Source: Streptomyces goshikiensis (GTDB lineage Bacteria > Actinomycetota > Actinomycetes > Streptomycetales > Streptomycetaceae). Taken from it: DNA of 64,000 nt. Each line of letters starts with the position of its first letter. Position 1 is the stretch's first letter. Positions 1 to 7,134 of the stretch are shown here, piece after piece. Position numbers and translations under genes: made by a program. The DNA lies in NCBI RefSeq assembly GCF_014650555.1, contig NZ_BMVE01000004.1, forward strand, positions 558,001 through 622,000, read 5' to 3'. The notes below the pieces were generated by a model. It was not told the DNA's origin. It searched no databases and saw nothing but the letters and a program-made list of their open reading frames with translations.

Positions 1-305
1 CCCAGCTCTCCCGCGACGACGCCGACGCCCTGGACTCCTGGGCCGCCGACGCCGAGGCCGGCGTACGGGACGCGGACGGCCGGCTGGAGTGCGCCAAGCT
101 GTACGCCCTGCCCCCCGCCGTGCGCCGCCGCGTGCTGCGCCGGGCCGTGGTCGCGGCGGGTTCCCCGGCCGGTTCCCTCTTCGCCCGCCACATCGAGGAA
201 GTCGACCGCCTCATCACCGGATGGCGCGGTCAGGGCGCCATCAACCTGCCCGGCCGGGTGGAGGCCCAGCGGCAGGGTGGCAGACTTGTCATCCGGCAGG
301 GCTGA
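1..305 (+). CDS. tilS: tRNA(Ile)-lysidine synthase, C-terminal part
   Basis: TilS converts the wobble C34 of the tRNA-Ile CAU anticodon to lysidine, so that it reads AUA. Only about the last 100 residues are present; the gene begins outside the window and the frame is entered at base 3. The visible part has the DADALDSWA-type helix typical of TilS and ends in the C-terminal domain signature INLPGRVEAQRQGGRLVI. The stop is TGA at 303-305. hpt follows about 65 bases downstream on the same strand, the usual tilS-hpt-ftsH order of actinobacteria. The family call rests on this C-terminal match and the neighbourhood, because the PP-loop catalytic domain is not in the window. Confidence 0.85.
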   Translation, partial: QLSRDDADALDSWAADAEAGVRDADGRLECAKLYALPPAVRRRVLRRAVVAAGSPAGSLFARHIEEVDRLITGWRGQGAINLPGRVEAQRQGGRLVIRQG

Positions 306-370
306 TTGGTGCTGAAACACGGCTGAGCCCTCCGGGGGCACCCCCGGAGACCCGGCCGTCGACGAAAGTG

Positions 371-931
371 ATGCGGGTGGACGAGAAGGACATGGGCGAC
401 GACCTCCAGTCGGTGCTCATCACCAAGGAAGAGATCGACGCGAAGCTGGCCGAGCTGGCCGCGAAGATCGACGCGGAGTACGCGGGCAAGGACCTGCTCA
501 TCGTCGGCGTGCTCAAGGGCGCGGTGATGGTGATGGCGGACCTGGCGCGCGCCTTGTCCACCCCGCTCACCATGGACTGGATGGCGGTGTCCTCGTACGG
601 CGCCGGGACCCAGTCCTCGGGCGTGGTCCGGATCCTCAAGGACCTGGACACCGACATCAAGGACAAGCACGTCCTGATCGTCGAGGACATCATCGACTCC
701 GGTCTGACGCTGTCCTGGCTGCTGTCGAACCTGGGCTCCCGCCAGCCGGCCTCCCTGGAGGTCGTCACGCTGCTGCGCAAGCCCGACGCCGCGAAGGTCG
801 CGATCGACGTGAAGTGGGTCGGCTTCGACATCCCCAACGAGTTCGTCGTGGGCTACGGCCTCGACTACGCGGAGAAGTACCGCAACCTGCCGTTCGTGGG
901 CACGCTCGCCCCGCACGTGTACGGCGGCTGA
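371..931 (+). CDS. hpt: Hypoxanthine phosphoribosyltransferase
   Basis: Cytoplasmic purine salvage enzyme joining hypoxanthine or guanine to PRPP to give IMP or GMP. The 186-residue product shows the LKG motif near residues 48-50, the flexible loop SSYGAGTQSSG at about 74-84 and the PRPP-binding signature VEDIIDSGLT at about 104-113. Length is normal for bacterial HPRT. The frame is open upstream to base 89, but that part is low-complexity and unlike the family, so I start at ATG 371 (MRVDEKDMG). GTG 368 and ATG 392 are alternatives and no Shine-Dalgarno sequence clearly decides. It lies between tilS and ftsH on one strand, as in other streptomycetes. Confidence 0.96.
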   Translation: MRVDEKDMGDDLQSVLITKEEIDAKLAELAAKIDAEYAGKDLLIVGVLKGAVMVMADLARALSTPLTMDWMAVSSYGAGTQSSGVVRILKDLDTDIKDKHVLIVEDIIDSGLTLSWLLSNLGSRQPASLEVVTLLRKPDAAKVAIDVKWVGFDIPNEFVVGYGLDYAEKYRNLPFVGTLAPHVYGG

Positions 932-1107
932 CACGCACCCGCGCCCTCGGGCCCCGGACGGGGAACCTGAGGGCGTCGCCCGCCGTTGAAGCATGCGAAG
1001 GCGGGTTTGTCAGCCGTCCCACGAGGCCGCGGGTGACAATTCAGGGGTACATTCCGAAGAACAGTCTTTACTCACAGCAGCATTTACCTACGGGCAGGAG
1101 GGACGGG

Positions 1108-1137
1108 GTGCTCAGCGCCCCGTATGGATGGACGTGA
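1108..1137 (+). CDS. Possible 9-codon leader ORF overlapping the ftsH start
   Basis: An AGGAGG at 1096-1101 stands six bases before GTG 1108, an ideal arrangement. From this GTG a nine-codon frame (VLSAPYGWT) runs to TGA 1135-1137, overlapping the ftsH ATG at 1128 in another frame. ftsH itself has no Shine-Dalgarno sequence at proper distance. The arrangement suggests that ribosomes load on the leader ORF and reach ftsH by termination-reinitiation. This is inference from spacing alone; an annotation or sequence error near the ftsH start would explain it as well. Confidence 0.35.
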   Translation: MLSAPYGWT

Positions 1138-3155
1138 AGCGATACTTCCGTGGGCCGGTCATGTGGATCGTGCTGGCCGTCCTCGCCGTGGTCGTGTTGA
1201 TGAACGTCGTCGGCTCCGGCGGCGGCTACAAGTCGGTGGAGACCAGCGAGGTCATCAAGGCGATCAACAGTGGCCAGGTGGACAGCGCCAAGCTGACCAC
1301 CGGTGACAGCCAGATGATCAAGATCGAGCTGAAGAAGGGCCAGAAGCTCGGCGACAACGACGGCACCAAGTTCCAGGCCAACTACATCGGGGACCAGGGC
1401 GTCCAGCTCGCCCAGAACCTCCAGACCAAGTACGAAGCGGGTCAGATCCCGGACGGGTACACCGTCTCGCCGGACAAGGCCAGCCCGTTCCTCAGCGTGC
1501 TGCTCTCGCTCCTGCCCTTCGTCCTCATCGTCGTGGTCTTCCTGTTCCTGATGAACCAGATGCAGGGCGGCGGCTCCCGGGTCATGAACTTCGGGAAGTC
1601 CAAGGCCAAGCTCATCACCAAGGACACCCCGAAGACGACGTTCGCCGACGTCGCGGGCTCCGACGAGGCCGTCGAGGAACTCCACGAGATCAAGGAGTTC
1701 CTCCAGGAGCCGGCGAAGTTCCAGGCCGTCGGCGCCAAGATCCCCAAGGGCGTGCTGCTCTACGGCCCGCCCGGCACCGGAAAGACCCTGCTCGCGCGTG
1801 CCGTCGCGGGCGAGGCCGGTGTGCCCTTCTACTCGATCTCCGGTTCCGACTTCGTCGAGATGTTCGTCGGTGTCGGTGCCTCGCGTGTCCGTGACCTGTT
1901 CGAACAGGCCAAGGCCAACGCGCCGGCGATCGTCTTCGTCGACGAGATCGACGCCGTCGGCCGGCACCGCGGTGCGGGTCTCGGCGGCGGTCACGACGAG
2001 CGCGAGCAGACCCTCAACCAGCTGCTCGTCGAGATGGACGGCTTCGACGTGAAGGGCGGCGTCATCCTGATCGCCGCCACGAACCGTCCGGACATCCTCG
2101 ACCCGGCGCTGCTGCGCCCGGGCCGTTTCGACCGGCAGATCGCGGTCGACCGTCCCGACATGCAGGGCCGTCTGGAGATCCTCAAGGTCCACCAGAAGGG
2201 CAAGCCGGTCGCGCCGGACGTCGACCTCTCGGCCGTCGCCCGCCGCACCCCCGGCTTCACGGGTGCCGATCTCTCCAACGTCCTGAACGAGGCCGCGCTG
2301 CTCACGGCCCGCTCGGACAAGAAGCTGATCGACAACCACATGCTGGACGAGGCGATCGACCGCGTCGTGGCGGGCCCGCAGAAGCGGACCCGGATCATGT
2401 CGGACCGGGAAAAGAAGATCACCGCGTACCACGAGGGCGGTCACGCCCTGGTCGCGGCGGCCTCTCCGAACTCGGACCCGGTCCACAAGATCACGATCCT
2501 GTCCCGCGGCCGGGCCCTGGGTTACACCATGGTCCTGCCCGATGAGGACAAGTACTCGACCACGCGCAACGAGATGCTCGACCAGCTGGCGTACATGCTG
2601 GGCGGGCGCGCGGCCGAGGAGCTGGTCTTCCACGACCCGACCACGGGCGCGGCGAACGACATCGAGAAGGCCACGGCGACGGCCCGCGCGATGGTCACGC
2701 AGTACGGCATGACCGAGCGTCTCGGTGCGATCAAGTTCGGCGGCGACAACACCGAGCCGTTCCTGGGCCGCGAGATGTCGCACCCGCGGGACTACTCGGA
2801 AGAGGTCGCGGCGCTGGTCGACGAAGAGGTCAAGAAGCTCATCGAGACCGCGCACAACGAGGCCTGGGAGATCCTGGTCGAGAACCGCGACGTGCTCGAC
2901 AACCTCGTCCTCGCGCTGCTGGAGAAGGAGACGCTGAACAAGGAGCAGATCGCCGAGGTCTTCTCGACGATCGTGAAGCGTCCGGCCCGCCCCGCGTGGA
3001 CCGGCTCCTCCCGCCGCACCCCGTCGACCCGTCCGCCGGTGCTCTCTCCCAAGGAGCTCCAGCTGACGAACTCGGCGAACGGCACCTCGGCGACCCCGCC
3101 GGCCGTGTCGGTGGAAAAGGCCCCGGAGCCCGCCCCTGAGGATCGCCCCGAGTAA
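1128..3155 (+). CDS. ftsH: ATP-dependent zinc metalloprotease FtsH
   Basis: Membrane-anchored AAA+ protease that extracts and degrades membrane and short-lived cytosolic proteins. The 675-residue product has transmembrane segments at about 11-28 and 122-142 flanking an extracytoplasmic domain, Walker A GPPGTGKT at 213-220, Walker B IVFVDEID at 268-275, the second region of homology with NRPDILDPALLRPGRFD, and the zinc site HEGGH at 435-439. The C-terminal tail is Ser/Thr/Pro-rich. I start at ATG 1128 (MDVKRYFRGP), which matches the usual streptomycete N terminus; the frame is open upstream to 993 but contains a TTA codon and unrelated sequence. A leader ORF may couple its translation. A strong hairpin terminates transcription just downstream. 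Confidence 0.97.
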   Translation: MDVKRYFRGPVMWIVLAVLAVVVLMNVVGSGGGYKSVETSEVIKAINSGQVDSAKLTTGDSQMIKIELKKGQKLGDNDGTKFQANYIGDQGVQLAQNLQTKYEAGQIPDGYTVSPDKASPFLSVLLSLLPFVLIVVVFLFLMNQMQGGGSRVMNFGKSKAKLITKDTPKTTFADVAGSDEAVEELHEIKEFLQEPAKFQAVGAKIPKGVLLYGPPGTGKTLLARAVAGEAGVPFYSISGSDFVEMFVGVGASRVRDLFEQAKANAPAIVFVDEIDAVGRHRGAGLGGGHDEREQTLNQLLVEMDGFDVKGGVILIAATNRPDILDPALLRPGRFDRQIAVDRPDMQGRLEILKVHQKGKPVAPDVDLSAVARRTPGFTGADLSNVLNEAALLTARSDKKLIDNHMLDEAIDRVVAGPQKRTRIMSDREKKITAYHEGGHALVAAASPNSDPVHKITILSRGRALGYTMVLPDEDKYSTTRNEMLDQLAYMLGGRAAEELVFHDPTTGAANDIEKATATARAMVTQYGMTERLGAIKFGGDNTEPFLGREMSHPRDYSEEVAALVDEEVKKLIETAHNEAWEILVENRDVLDNLVLALLEKETLNKEQIAEVFSTIVKRPARPAWTGSSRRTPSTRPPVLSPKELQLTNSANGTSATPPAVSVEKAPEPAPEDRPE

Positions 3156-3182
3156 TCGGCGGTCGACCCCTCCGGAATGGAT

Positions 3183-3218
3183 GCCGCGCCCCCCAGGTTC
3201 TAGCCTGGGGGGCGCGGC
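3183..3218 (+). terminator. Intrinsic terminator after ftsH
   Basis: Perfect 15-bp inverted repeat (3183-3197 with 3204-3218) around the six-base loop TTCTAG, 27 bases after the ftsH stop. No long T-run follows, which is usual for Streptomyces hairpin terminators. It separates ftsH from folE, implying that folE has its own promoter between 3218 and 3272 or depends on read-through. Confidence 0.85.
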
Positions 3219-3271
3219 ACTTTGGCGTGCCCGCGAGCGCGAGCGCACAGGCACACAGGAACGAGGATGAG

Positions 3272-3880
3272 ATGACCGACCCAGTGACCCTGACCGGTGG
3301 CGAGGGCACGATCGGCGAGTTCGACGAGAAGCGCGCCGAGGCGGCAGTCCGAGAGCTCCTGATCGCGGTCGGCGAGGACCCGGACCGCGAGGGCCTCCTG
3401 GAGACCCCGGCGAGGGTCGCGCGCGCGTACAAGGAGATATTCGCCGGCCTGTACCAGCGGCCCGAGGAAGTCCTGACGACGACGTTCGACCTGGGCCACG
3501 ACGAGATGGTCCTGGTCAAGGACATCGAGGTCATGTCGAACTGTGAACACCATCTGGTGCCGTTCCACGGTGTGGCCCACGTCGGCTACATCCCGTCCAC
3601 CGACGGCAAGATCACCGGGCTGTCGAAGCTGGCCCGCCTCGTGGACGTGTTCGCCCGCCGTCCGCAGGTGCAGGAGCGGCTGACGACGCAGATAGCCGAC
3701 TCCCTCATGGAGATCCTGGATCCGCGCGGGGTCATCGTGGTCATCGAGTGCGAGCACATGTGCATGACCATGCGCGGCGTCCGCAAGCCGGGCGCGAAGA
3801 CCATCACCTCGGCCGTCCGCGGCCAGCTCCGCGACCCCGCGACGCGCAACGAGGCCATGAGCCTGATCATGGCCCGCTAG
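3272..3880 (+). CDS. folE: GTP cyclohydrolase I
   Basis: First committed step of tetrahydrofolate synthesis: GTP to 7,8-dihydroneopterin triphosphate, as a cytoplasmic decamer. The 202-residue product has the zinc-site motif CEHHLVPFHG at about 91-100 and the second zinc cysteine in HMCMTMRGV near residue 164, with the KPGAKTITSA segment after it. Length is typical of a type IA enzyme. ATG 3272 is preceded by GAGGA at 3263-3267. The gene converges on the minus-strand folP-folB-folK operon, so the pathway is encoded on both strands within 3.7 kb. Confidence 0.97.
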   Translation: MTDPVTLTGGEGTIGEFDEKRAEAAVRELLIAVGEDPDREGLLETPARVARAYKEIFAGLYQRPEEVLTTTFDLGHDEMVLVKDIEVMSNCEHHLVPFHGVAHVGYIPSTDGKITGLSKLARLVDVFARRPQVQERLTTQIADSLMEILDPRGVIVVIECEHMCMTMRGVRKPGAKTITSAVRGQLRDPATRNEAMSLIMAR

Positions 3881-3944
3881 CGTCCGCGGCGGGGGAGCAC
3901 CCCGCGATGTCCGTGGTCCGAAGCCGGCCCCCGGAGGGGGCCGG

Positions 3945-4433
3945 TCAGGCGTGGGACGGGGATTCGGTGGCGGTGTCGTCGTCCTCGGGGAGCTTGAGGA
4001 CGTGTTCCAGGAAGAGGGCGGCGGCGATGACCGCGGCGCCCGCCAGGACCGAGGCACCGGCGTACCAGGTCTGGTCGCGGCGGGCCGGGACGTCGAGGGC
4101 GTCGGTGAACAGGAAGACGCCCACGCCGCCGTACATGCCCGCCACCAGGGCCGCGACCAGCGCGCTGGCCTGGCCGAAGACGACCGCGCGGGCCGCCATC
4201 AGCGGCTCGACGCCCTTGGCGCCCGGGCGCCGCTCGCGCTGCGCCTTGAGGCGGCCGCGCAGGGACAGCGCCGTGGCGAGCAGCACCACCGCGATGACGG
4301 CCAGGACGATCGGCGCGGCCAGTGGGACGCCCGGCAGGGTGCCGTAGGCGTTCCACAGGCGGGCGCCGGCCCAGGACAGGACCCCGGCGACCAAGAAGAT
4401 GCCCGCCAGGACCGCCGGCCTCAGTTGCTTCAC
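3945..4433 (-). CDS. DUF3180 family membrane protein
   Basis: About 162 residues with four hydrophobic segments: LRPAVLAGIFLVAGVLSW near the N terminus, then APIVLAVIAVVLLATAL, a segment around GQASALVAALVAGMYG and one around AGASVLAGAAVIAAAL. The C terminus is acidic. It is the last gene of the folate operon, about 50 bases after folK. DUF3180 proteins are found with folate genes in actinobacteria, but I know of no established function. GTG 4433 (VKQLRPAV) is the chosen start; the frame is open further upstream but that sequence is the shadow of folK. A role in folate or pterin transport or membrane attachment would be speculation. Confidence 0.85.
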   Translation of the reverse strand: MKQLRPAVLAGIFLVAGVLSWAGARLWNAYGTLPGVPLAAPIVLAVIAVVLLATALSLRGRLKAQRERRPGAKGVEPLMAARAVVFGQASALVAALVAGMYGGVGVFLFTDALDVPARRDQTWYAGASVLAGAAVIAAALFLEHVLKLPEDDDTATESPSHA

Positions 4434-4486
4434 GTGCCCGTTCCCCGCTTTCTGAGCCGATTCGTCAGCAGTGAACAGGCTAACGA

Positions 4487-5095
4487 CTACTCGGGGAGGT
4501 GGAGTTCCAGGTCGGGGCGCGCGGTCACGCCCGTCAGGCCGACGTCGGCCAGGAGCTCGGCGATCGGGCCGTGGCCGGGGATCTGCGCCTCGGCGTCGAT
4601 GTCGTGCCACGGGGCCAGGACGAAGGCCCGCTGGTGGGCCCTGGGGTGCGGCAGGGTGAGGGTGGGGTCGTCGGAGACCACCTCGGCGTACGAGACGATG
4701 TCGACGTCGATGGTGCGGGGGCCCCAGCGCTCCTCGCGGACGCGGTCGAAGGCCTCCTCGATCGCGTGCCCGCGCTCCAGCAGCGAGGACGGCGGCAGGG
4801 TCGTCTTCAGCGCGATGACCGCGTTGAGGTACGAGGGCTGCGAGCCGGGCTCGATGCCCCAGGGCTCGGTCTCGTAGACGGGGGAGACGGCCTTGACCCG
4901 CAGGCCGGGCGTGTCACCGAGGGCGTCGATGGCGCCCTGGAGGGTCTCCAGGCGGTTGCCGAGGTTCGAGCCGAGCGCGATGACGGCCCACCTCGGGTTG
5001 GACAGGGTGACGTCCGCCGCGTCGACCGTCTCGACGACGGACGCCGGTACCGGCTGGACGGTGGGGTCGCTCTGGGCGTTCAGTCCGTGATTCAC
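4487..5095 (-). CDS. folK: 2-amino-4-hydroxy-6-hydroxymethyldihydropteridine pyrophosphokinase
   Basis: HPPK transfers pyrophosphate from ATP to 6-hydroxymethyl-7,8-dihydropterin, the step before FolP. The 202-residue product carries LGSNLGNR at about 41-48, PVYETEPWG, the pterin-site segment PSYLNAVIAL, and the signature ERWGPRTIDVDIV with metal-binding aspartates, followed by LPHPRAHQRAFVLAP. A Val/Asp-rich extension of about 30 residues precedes the core. GTG 5095 overlaps the folB stop as GTGA, which decides the start and indicates translational coupling. Confidence 0.96.
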   Translation of the reverse strand: MNHGLNAQSDPTVQPVPASVVETVDAADVTLSNPRWAVIALGSNLGNRLETLQGAIDALGDTPGLRVKAVSPVYETEPWGIEPGSQPSYLNAVIALKTTLPPSSLLERGHAIEEAFDRVREERWGPRTIDVDIVSYAEVVSDDPTLTLPHPRAHQRAFVLAPWHDIDAEAQIPGHGPIAELLADVGLTGVTARPDLELHLPE

Positions 5096-5451
5096 GCGCG
5101 GCTCCGGGTGATCGTGATGGTCACGTCGTCGAAGGGAACGGTGATGGGCGCGTCCGGCTTGTGGACGACGACCTCCACCTGTGCCACGGCGTCGTGCTTG
5201 AGGCACTGCTGGGCGATCCGCTCGGCAAGGGTCTCGATGAGGTCGACGGGCTCGCCTTGGACCACGTCGACGACTTCCTCGGCCACGACCCCGTAGTGCA
5301 CGGTCTTGGCCAGGTCGTCCCCGGCCGCCGCGGGGCGGGTGTCGAGGTGCAGCACCAGGTCGACTATGAAGGTCTGGCCTTCCTCGCGTTCCCTGGGGAA
5401 GACGCCGTGGTGCCCGCGAGCCTTGAGGCCGCGCAGCGCGACACGATCCAC
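5092..5451 (-). CDS. folB: Dihydroneopterin aldolase
   Basis: Cleaves 7,8-dihydroneopterin to 6-hydroxymethyldihydropterin and glycolaldehyde. The 119-residue product starts MDRVALRGLKARGHHGVFP, with REREEGQ just after, and ends with the catalytic-lysine region VEVVVHKPDAPI. I prefer GTG 5451 over GTG 5460 because AGGAG at 5461-5465 lies at ideal distance from 5451 and too close to 5460. The stop overlaps folK by four bases. Bifunctional FolBK fusions exist in other bacteria; here the proteins are separate. Confidence 0.95.
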   Translation of the reverse strand: MDRVALRGLKARGHHGVFPREREEGQTFIVDLVLHLDTRPAAAGDDLAKTVHYGVVAEEVVDVVQGEPVDLIETLAERIAQQCLKHDAVAQVEVVVHKPDAPITVPFDDVTITITRSRA

Positions 5452-5580
5452 GCGAATCACTCCTGTTTCGTAGGTTCTTCCGGTCCCGGGACTCCCGGGG
5501 CCATAGGCCTACGCCGAGTGCGGTCGGCGTCGTCCACCTTCGAATTTACCCGCGATATACCCCGCCTCCCGCGCGAGGGG

Positions 5581-6024
5581 TCAGTCCGTGTCCTCTTCGT
5601 CCTCTTCTTCGGAGTCCGTGAGCACCGGGGAACCGTGGTGGGACCAGAGCAGCCAGCCCTGCGGTGTGCGACGGAACACATTTGTCGCGACGACCAGCTG
5701 GCCGACCAGCGGGCCGAGTTCCCCGCCGTCCTCGGCGGGTCCCCCGCTGAGGATGTTCTCCGTACACGTGACGAGGGCGGTGTCGCCTATGACGGCCACC
5801 TTGGTGTCGGTGAGGAAGAACTGGATGTACTCCGTGTGGGACATGATCAGCGCGTAGGAGCGCAGCACCTCGCCGCGGCCCGAGAGCACCGGCCAGCCCG
5901 GGTGCACGCAGGAGATCTCGTCTTCGAGCCAGAGCGCCGACAGTCCGTCGAAGTCCCCCCGCTCCATGGCCTCGTAGAAGGCCGTATTGGCCTCTTCGAC
6001 GGCTTCGATGTCGGTACGGCTCAC
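5581..6024 (-). CDS. NTF2-like (SnoaL-type) protein in the folate operon
   Basis: A 147-residue protein with the NTF2-like cone fold signature: N-terminal helix EEANTAFYEAMERGDFDGLSALW, then CVHPGWPVLSGR, a central strand set around ALVTCTEN and a C-terminal FRRTPQGWLLWSHHGSPV. The tail is very acidic (EEEDEEDTD). It starts at GTG 6024, preceded by GGAAAGGGG. It lies between folP and folB on the same strand. Members of this fold include isomerases, dehydratases and small-ligand binders, so the reaction cannot be inferred from fold. Position suggests a link to pterin metabolism. Confidence 0.85.
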   Translation of the reverse strand: MSRTDIEAVEEANTAFYEAMERGDFDGLSALWLEDEISCVHPGWPVLSGRGEVLRSYALIMSHTEYIQFFLTDTKVAVIGDTALVTCTENILSGGPAEDGGELGPLVGQLVVATNVFRRTPQGWLLWSHHGSPVLTDSEEEDEEDTD

Positions 6025-6085
6025 CGTGCCCCTTTCCTGCCTGTACGGATGCTGCTGCGGGTGCCGGCCCGGACGCGTGTCCGGA

Positions 6086-6958
6086 TCACAGAGCCCCTTC
6101 CACGGCGCGGGCCACCCGAACCGCGTCGGCGGTCGCCCGTACCTCGTGGACCCGTACGGCCCAGGCGCCCTGGTACGCGGCGAGGGCGGAGACGGCGGCC
6201 GTGGCGGCGTCCCGCTCGCGGGCGGGCGGCGGGGCGGCGTCGGCGGCGCCGGCCAGGACGCGGCCGAGGAAACGCTTCCGCGAGGCGGCGACCAGCAGCG
6301 GGAAGCCGAGCGCGCGCAGCTCGGCGAGGTGGGCGACGAGGGCCAGGTCGTGCTCGGCGTTCTTGGCGAAGCCGAGGCCGGGGTCGACGAGGAGCCGCTC
6401 GGGGGCGATGCCGCCGGATATGACGGCGTCGACGCGGGCGCGGAGTTCGGCGGTGACCTCGGCGAGGACGTCGTCGTAGACGGCGAGGCTGTTCATGTTG
6501 TCGCTGAAGCCGCGCCAGTGCATGACCACGAAGGGCACCTCGGCGGCCGCGACGGCCGGGATCATGCCGGGGTCGGCGAGGCCGCCGCTGACGTCGTTGA
6601 CCAGGGCCGCGCCGGCGGCGACGGCCTGCGCGGCGACGGAGGCGCGCATGGTGTCGACGGAGACGACGACGCCCTCGGAGGCGAGGCCGCGCACGACGGG
6701 GACGACCCGGCGCAGCTCTTCCTCCTCGTCGACGCGGGGGGCGCCGGGGCGGGTGGACTCACCGCCGACGTCGATGAGGTCGGCGCCCTCGGCGACGAGG
6801 TCGAGACCGCGCTTGACGGCCGCCGTGGTGTCGAACCAGCGGCCGCCGTCGGAGAAGGAGTCGGGGGTGACGTTGACGACCCCCATGACCCCGCAGCGGT
6901 CCCACTCCGGCAGACCTGTGACCCGGCCCCTGTCGGTGGCCGCGCGGTGCGTGTTCAT
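6086..6958 (-). CDS. folP: Dihydropteroate synthase
   Basis: Condenses p-aminobenzoate with hydroxymethyldihydropterin pyrophosphate; the target of sulfonamides. The 290-residue TIM barrel shows GVMGVVNVTPDSFSDGG at about 23-39, the GGESTRPGA loop, NDVSGG, VMHWRG, DPGLGFAKNAEHD and SRKRFLG, all canonical. It is first in the minus-strand operon folP - NTF2-like - folB - folK - DUF3180. Both DHPS signatures and the SRK phosphate-binding residues are intact, so it is probably the active enzyme rather than a FolP2-type paralogue. Confidence 0.97.
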   Translation of the reverse strand: MNTHRAATDRGRVTGLPEWDRCGVMGVVNVTPDSFSDGGRWFDTTAAVKRGLDLVAEGADLIDVGGESTRPGAPRVDEEEELRRVVPVVRGLASEGVVVSVDTMRASVAAQAVAAGAALVNDVSGGLADPGMIPAVAAAEVPFVVMHWRGFSDNMNSLAVYDDVLAEVTAELRARVDAVISGGIAPERLLVDPGLGFAKNAEHDLALVAHLAELRALGFPLLVAASRKRFLGRVLAGAADAAPPPARERDAATAAVSALAAYQGAWAVRVHEVRATADAVRVARAVEGAL

Positions 6959-7077
6959 GGTCCCAGGGTAGAGCCGGTGCCCGGCGCGGCCGGTACGCGA
7001 GGACCGGCCCGGCGCCCTGGCCAGGCGCGACGCGGGCGGGGGCGGCCGCAGGCGGGGCGGGGTGGCCGCCGGACGCG

Positions 7078-7113
7078 GAGGAGGCCGGGGCTCGTGCGAG
7101 CCCCGGCCTCCTC
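7078..7113 (-). terminator. Hairpin terminator of the aminoacyltransferase gene
   Basis: Perfect 17-bp inverted repeat (7078-7094 with 7097-7113) with a two-base centre, just beyond the stop of the minus-strand gene at 7135. It isolates that gene from folP, whose start is 120 bases further on. Confidence 0.85.
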
Positions 7114-7134
7114 CACGCCCCGCGCCCCGGCGGG

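Noticed and set aside
993..1127. N-terminal extension of FtsH by 45 residues
   Set aside because: Sequence is unlike FtsH, contains a rare TTA codon, and the natural N terminus MDVKRYF is at 1128.
1068..3254. 728-codon open frame on the minus strand opposite ftsH
   Set aside because: High-GC antisense shadow; ftsH has all family motifs and the antisense product is Asp/Val/Leu/Arg-rich without any domain.
7021..7134. Small gene between folP and the aminoacyltransferase
   Set aside because: The stretch is occupied by a perfect terminator hairpin and G-runs; open frames there are composition effects.
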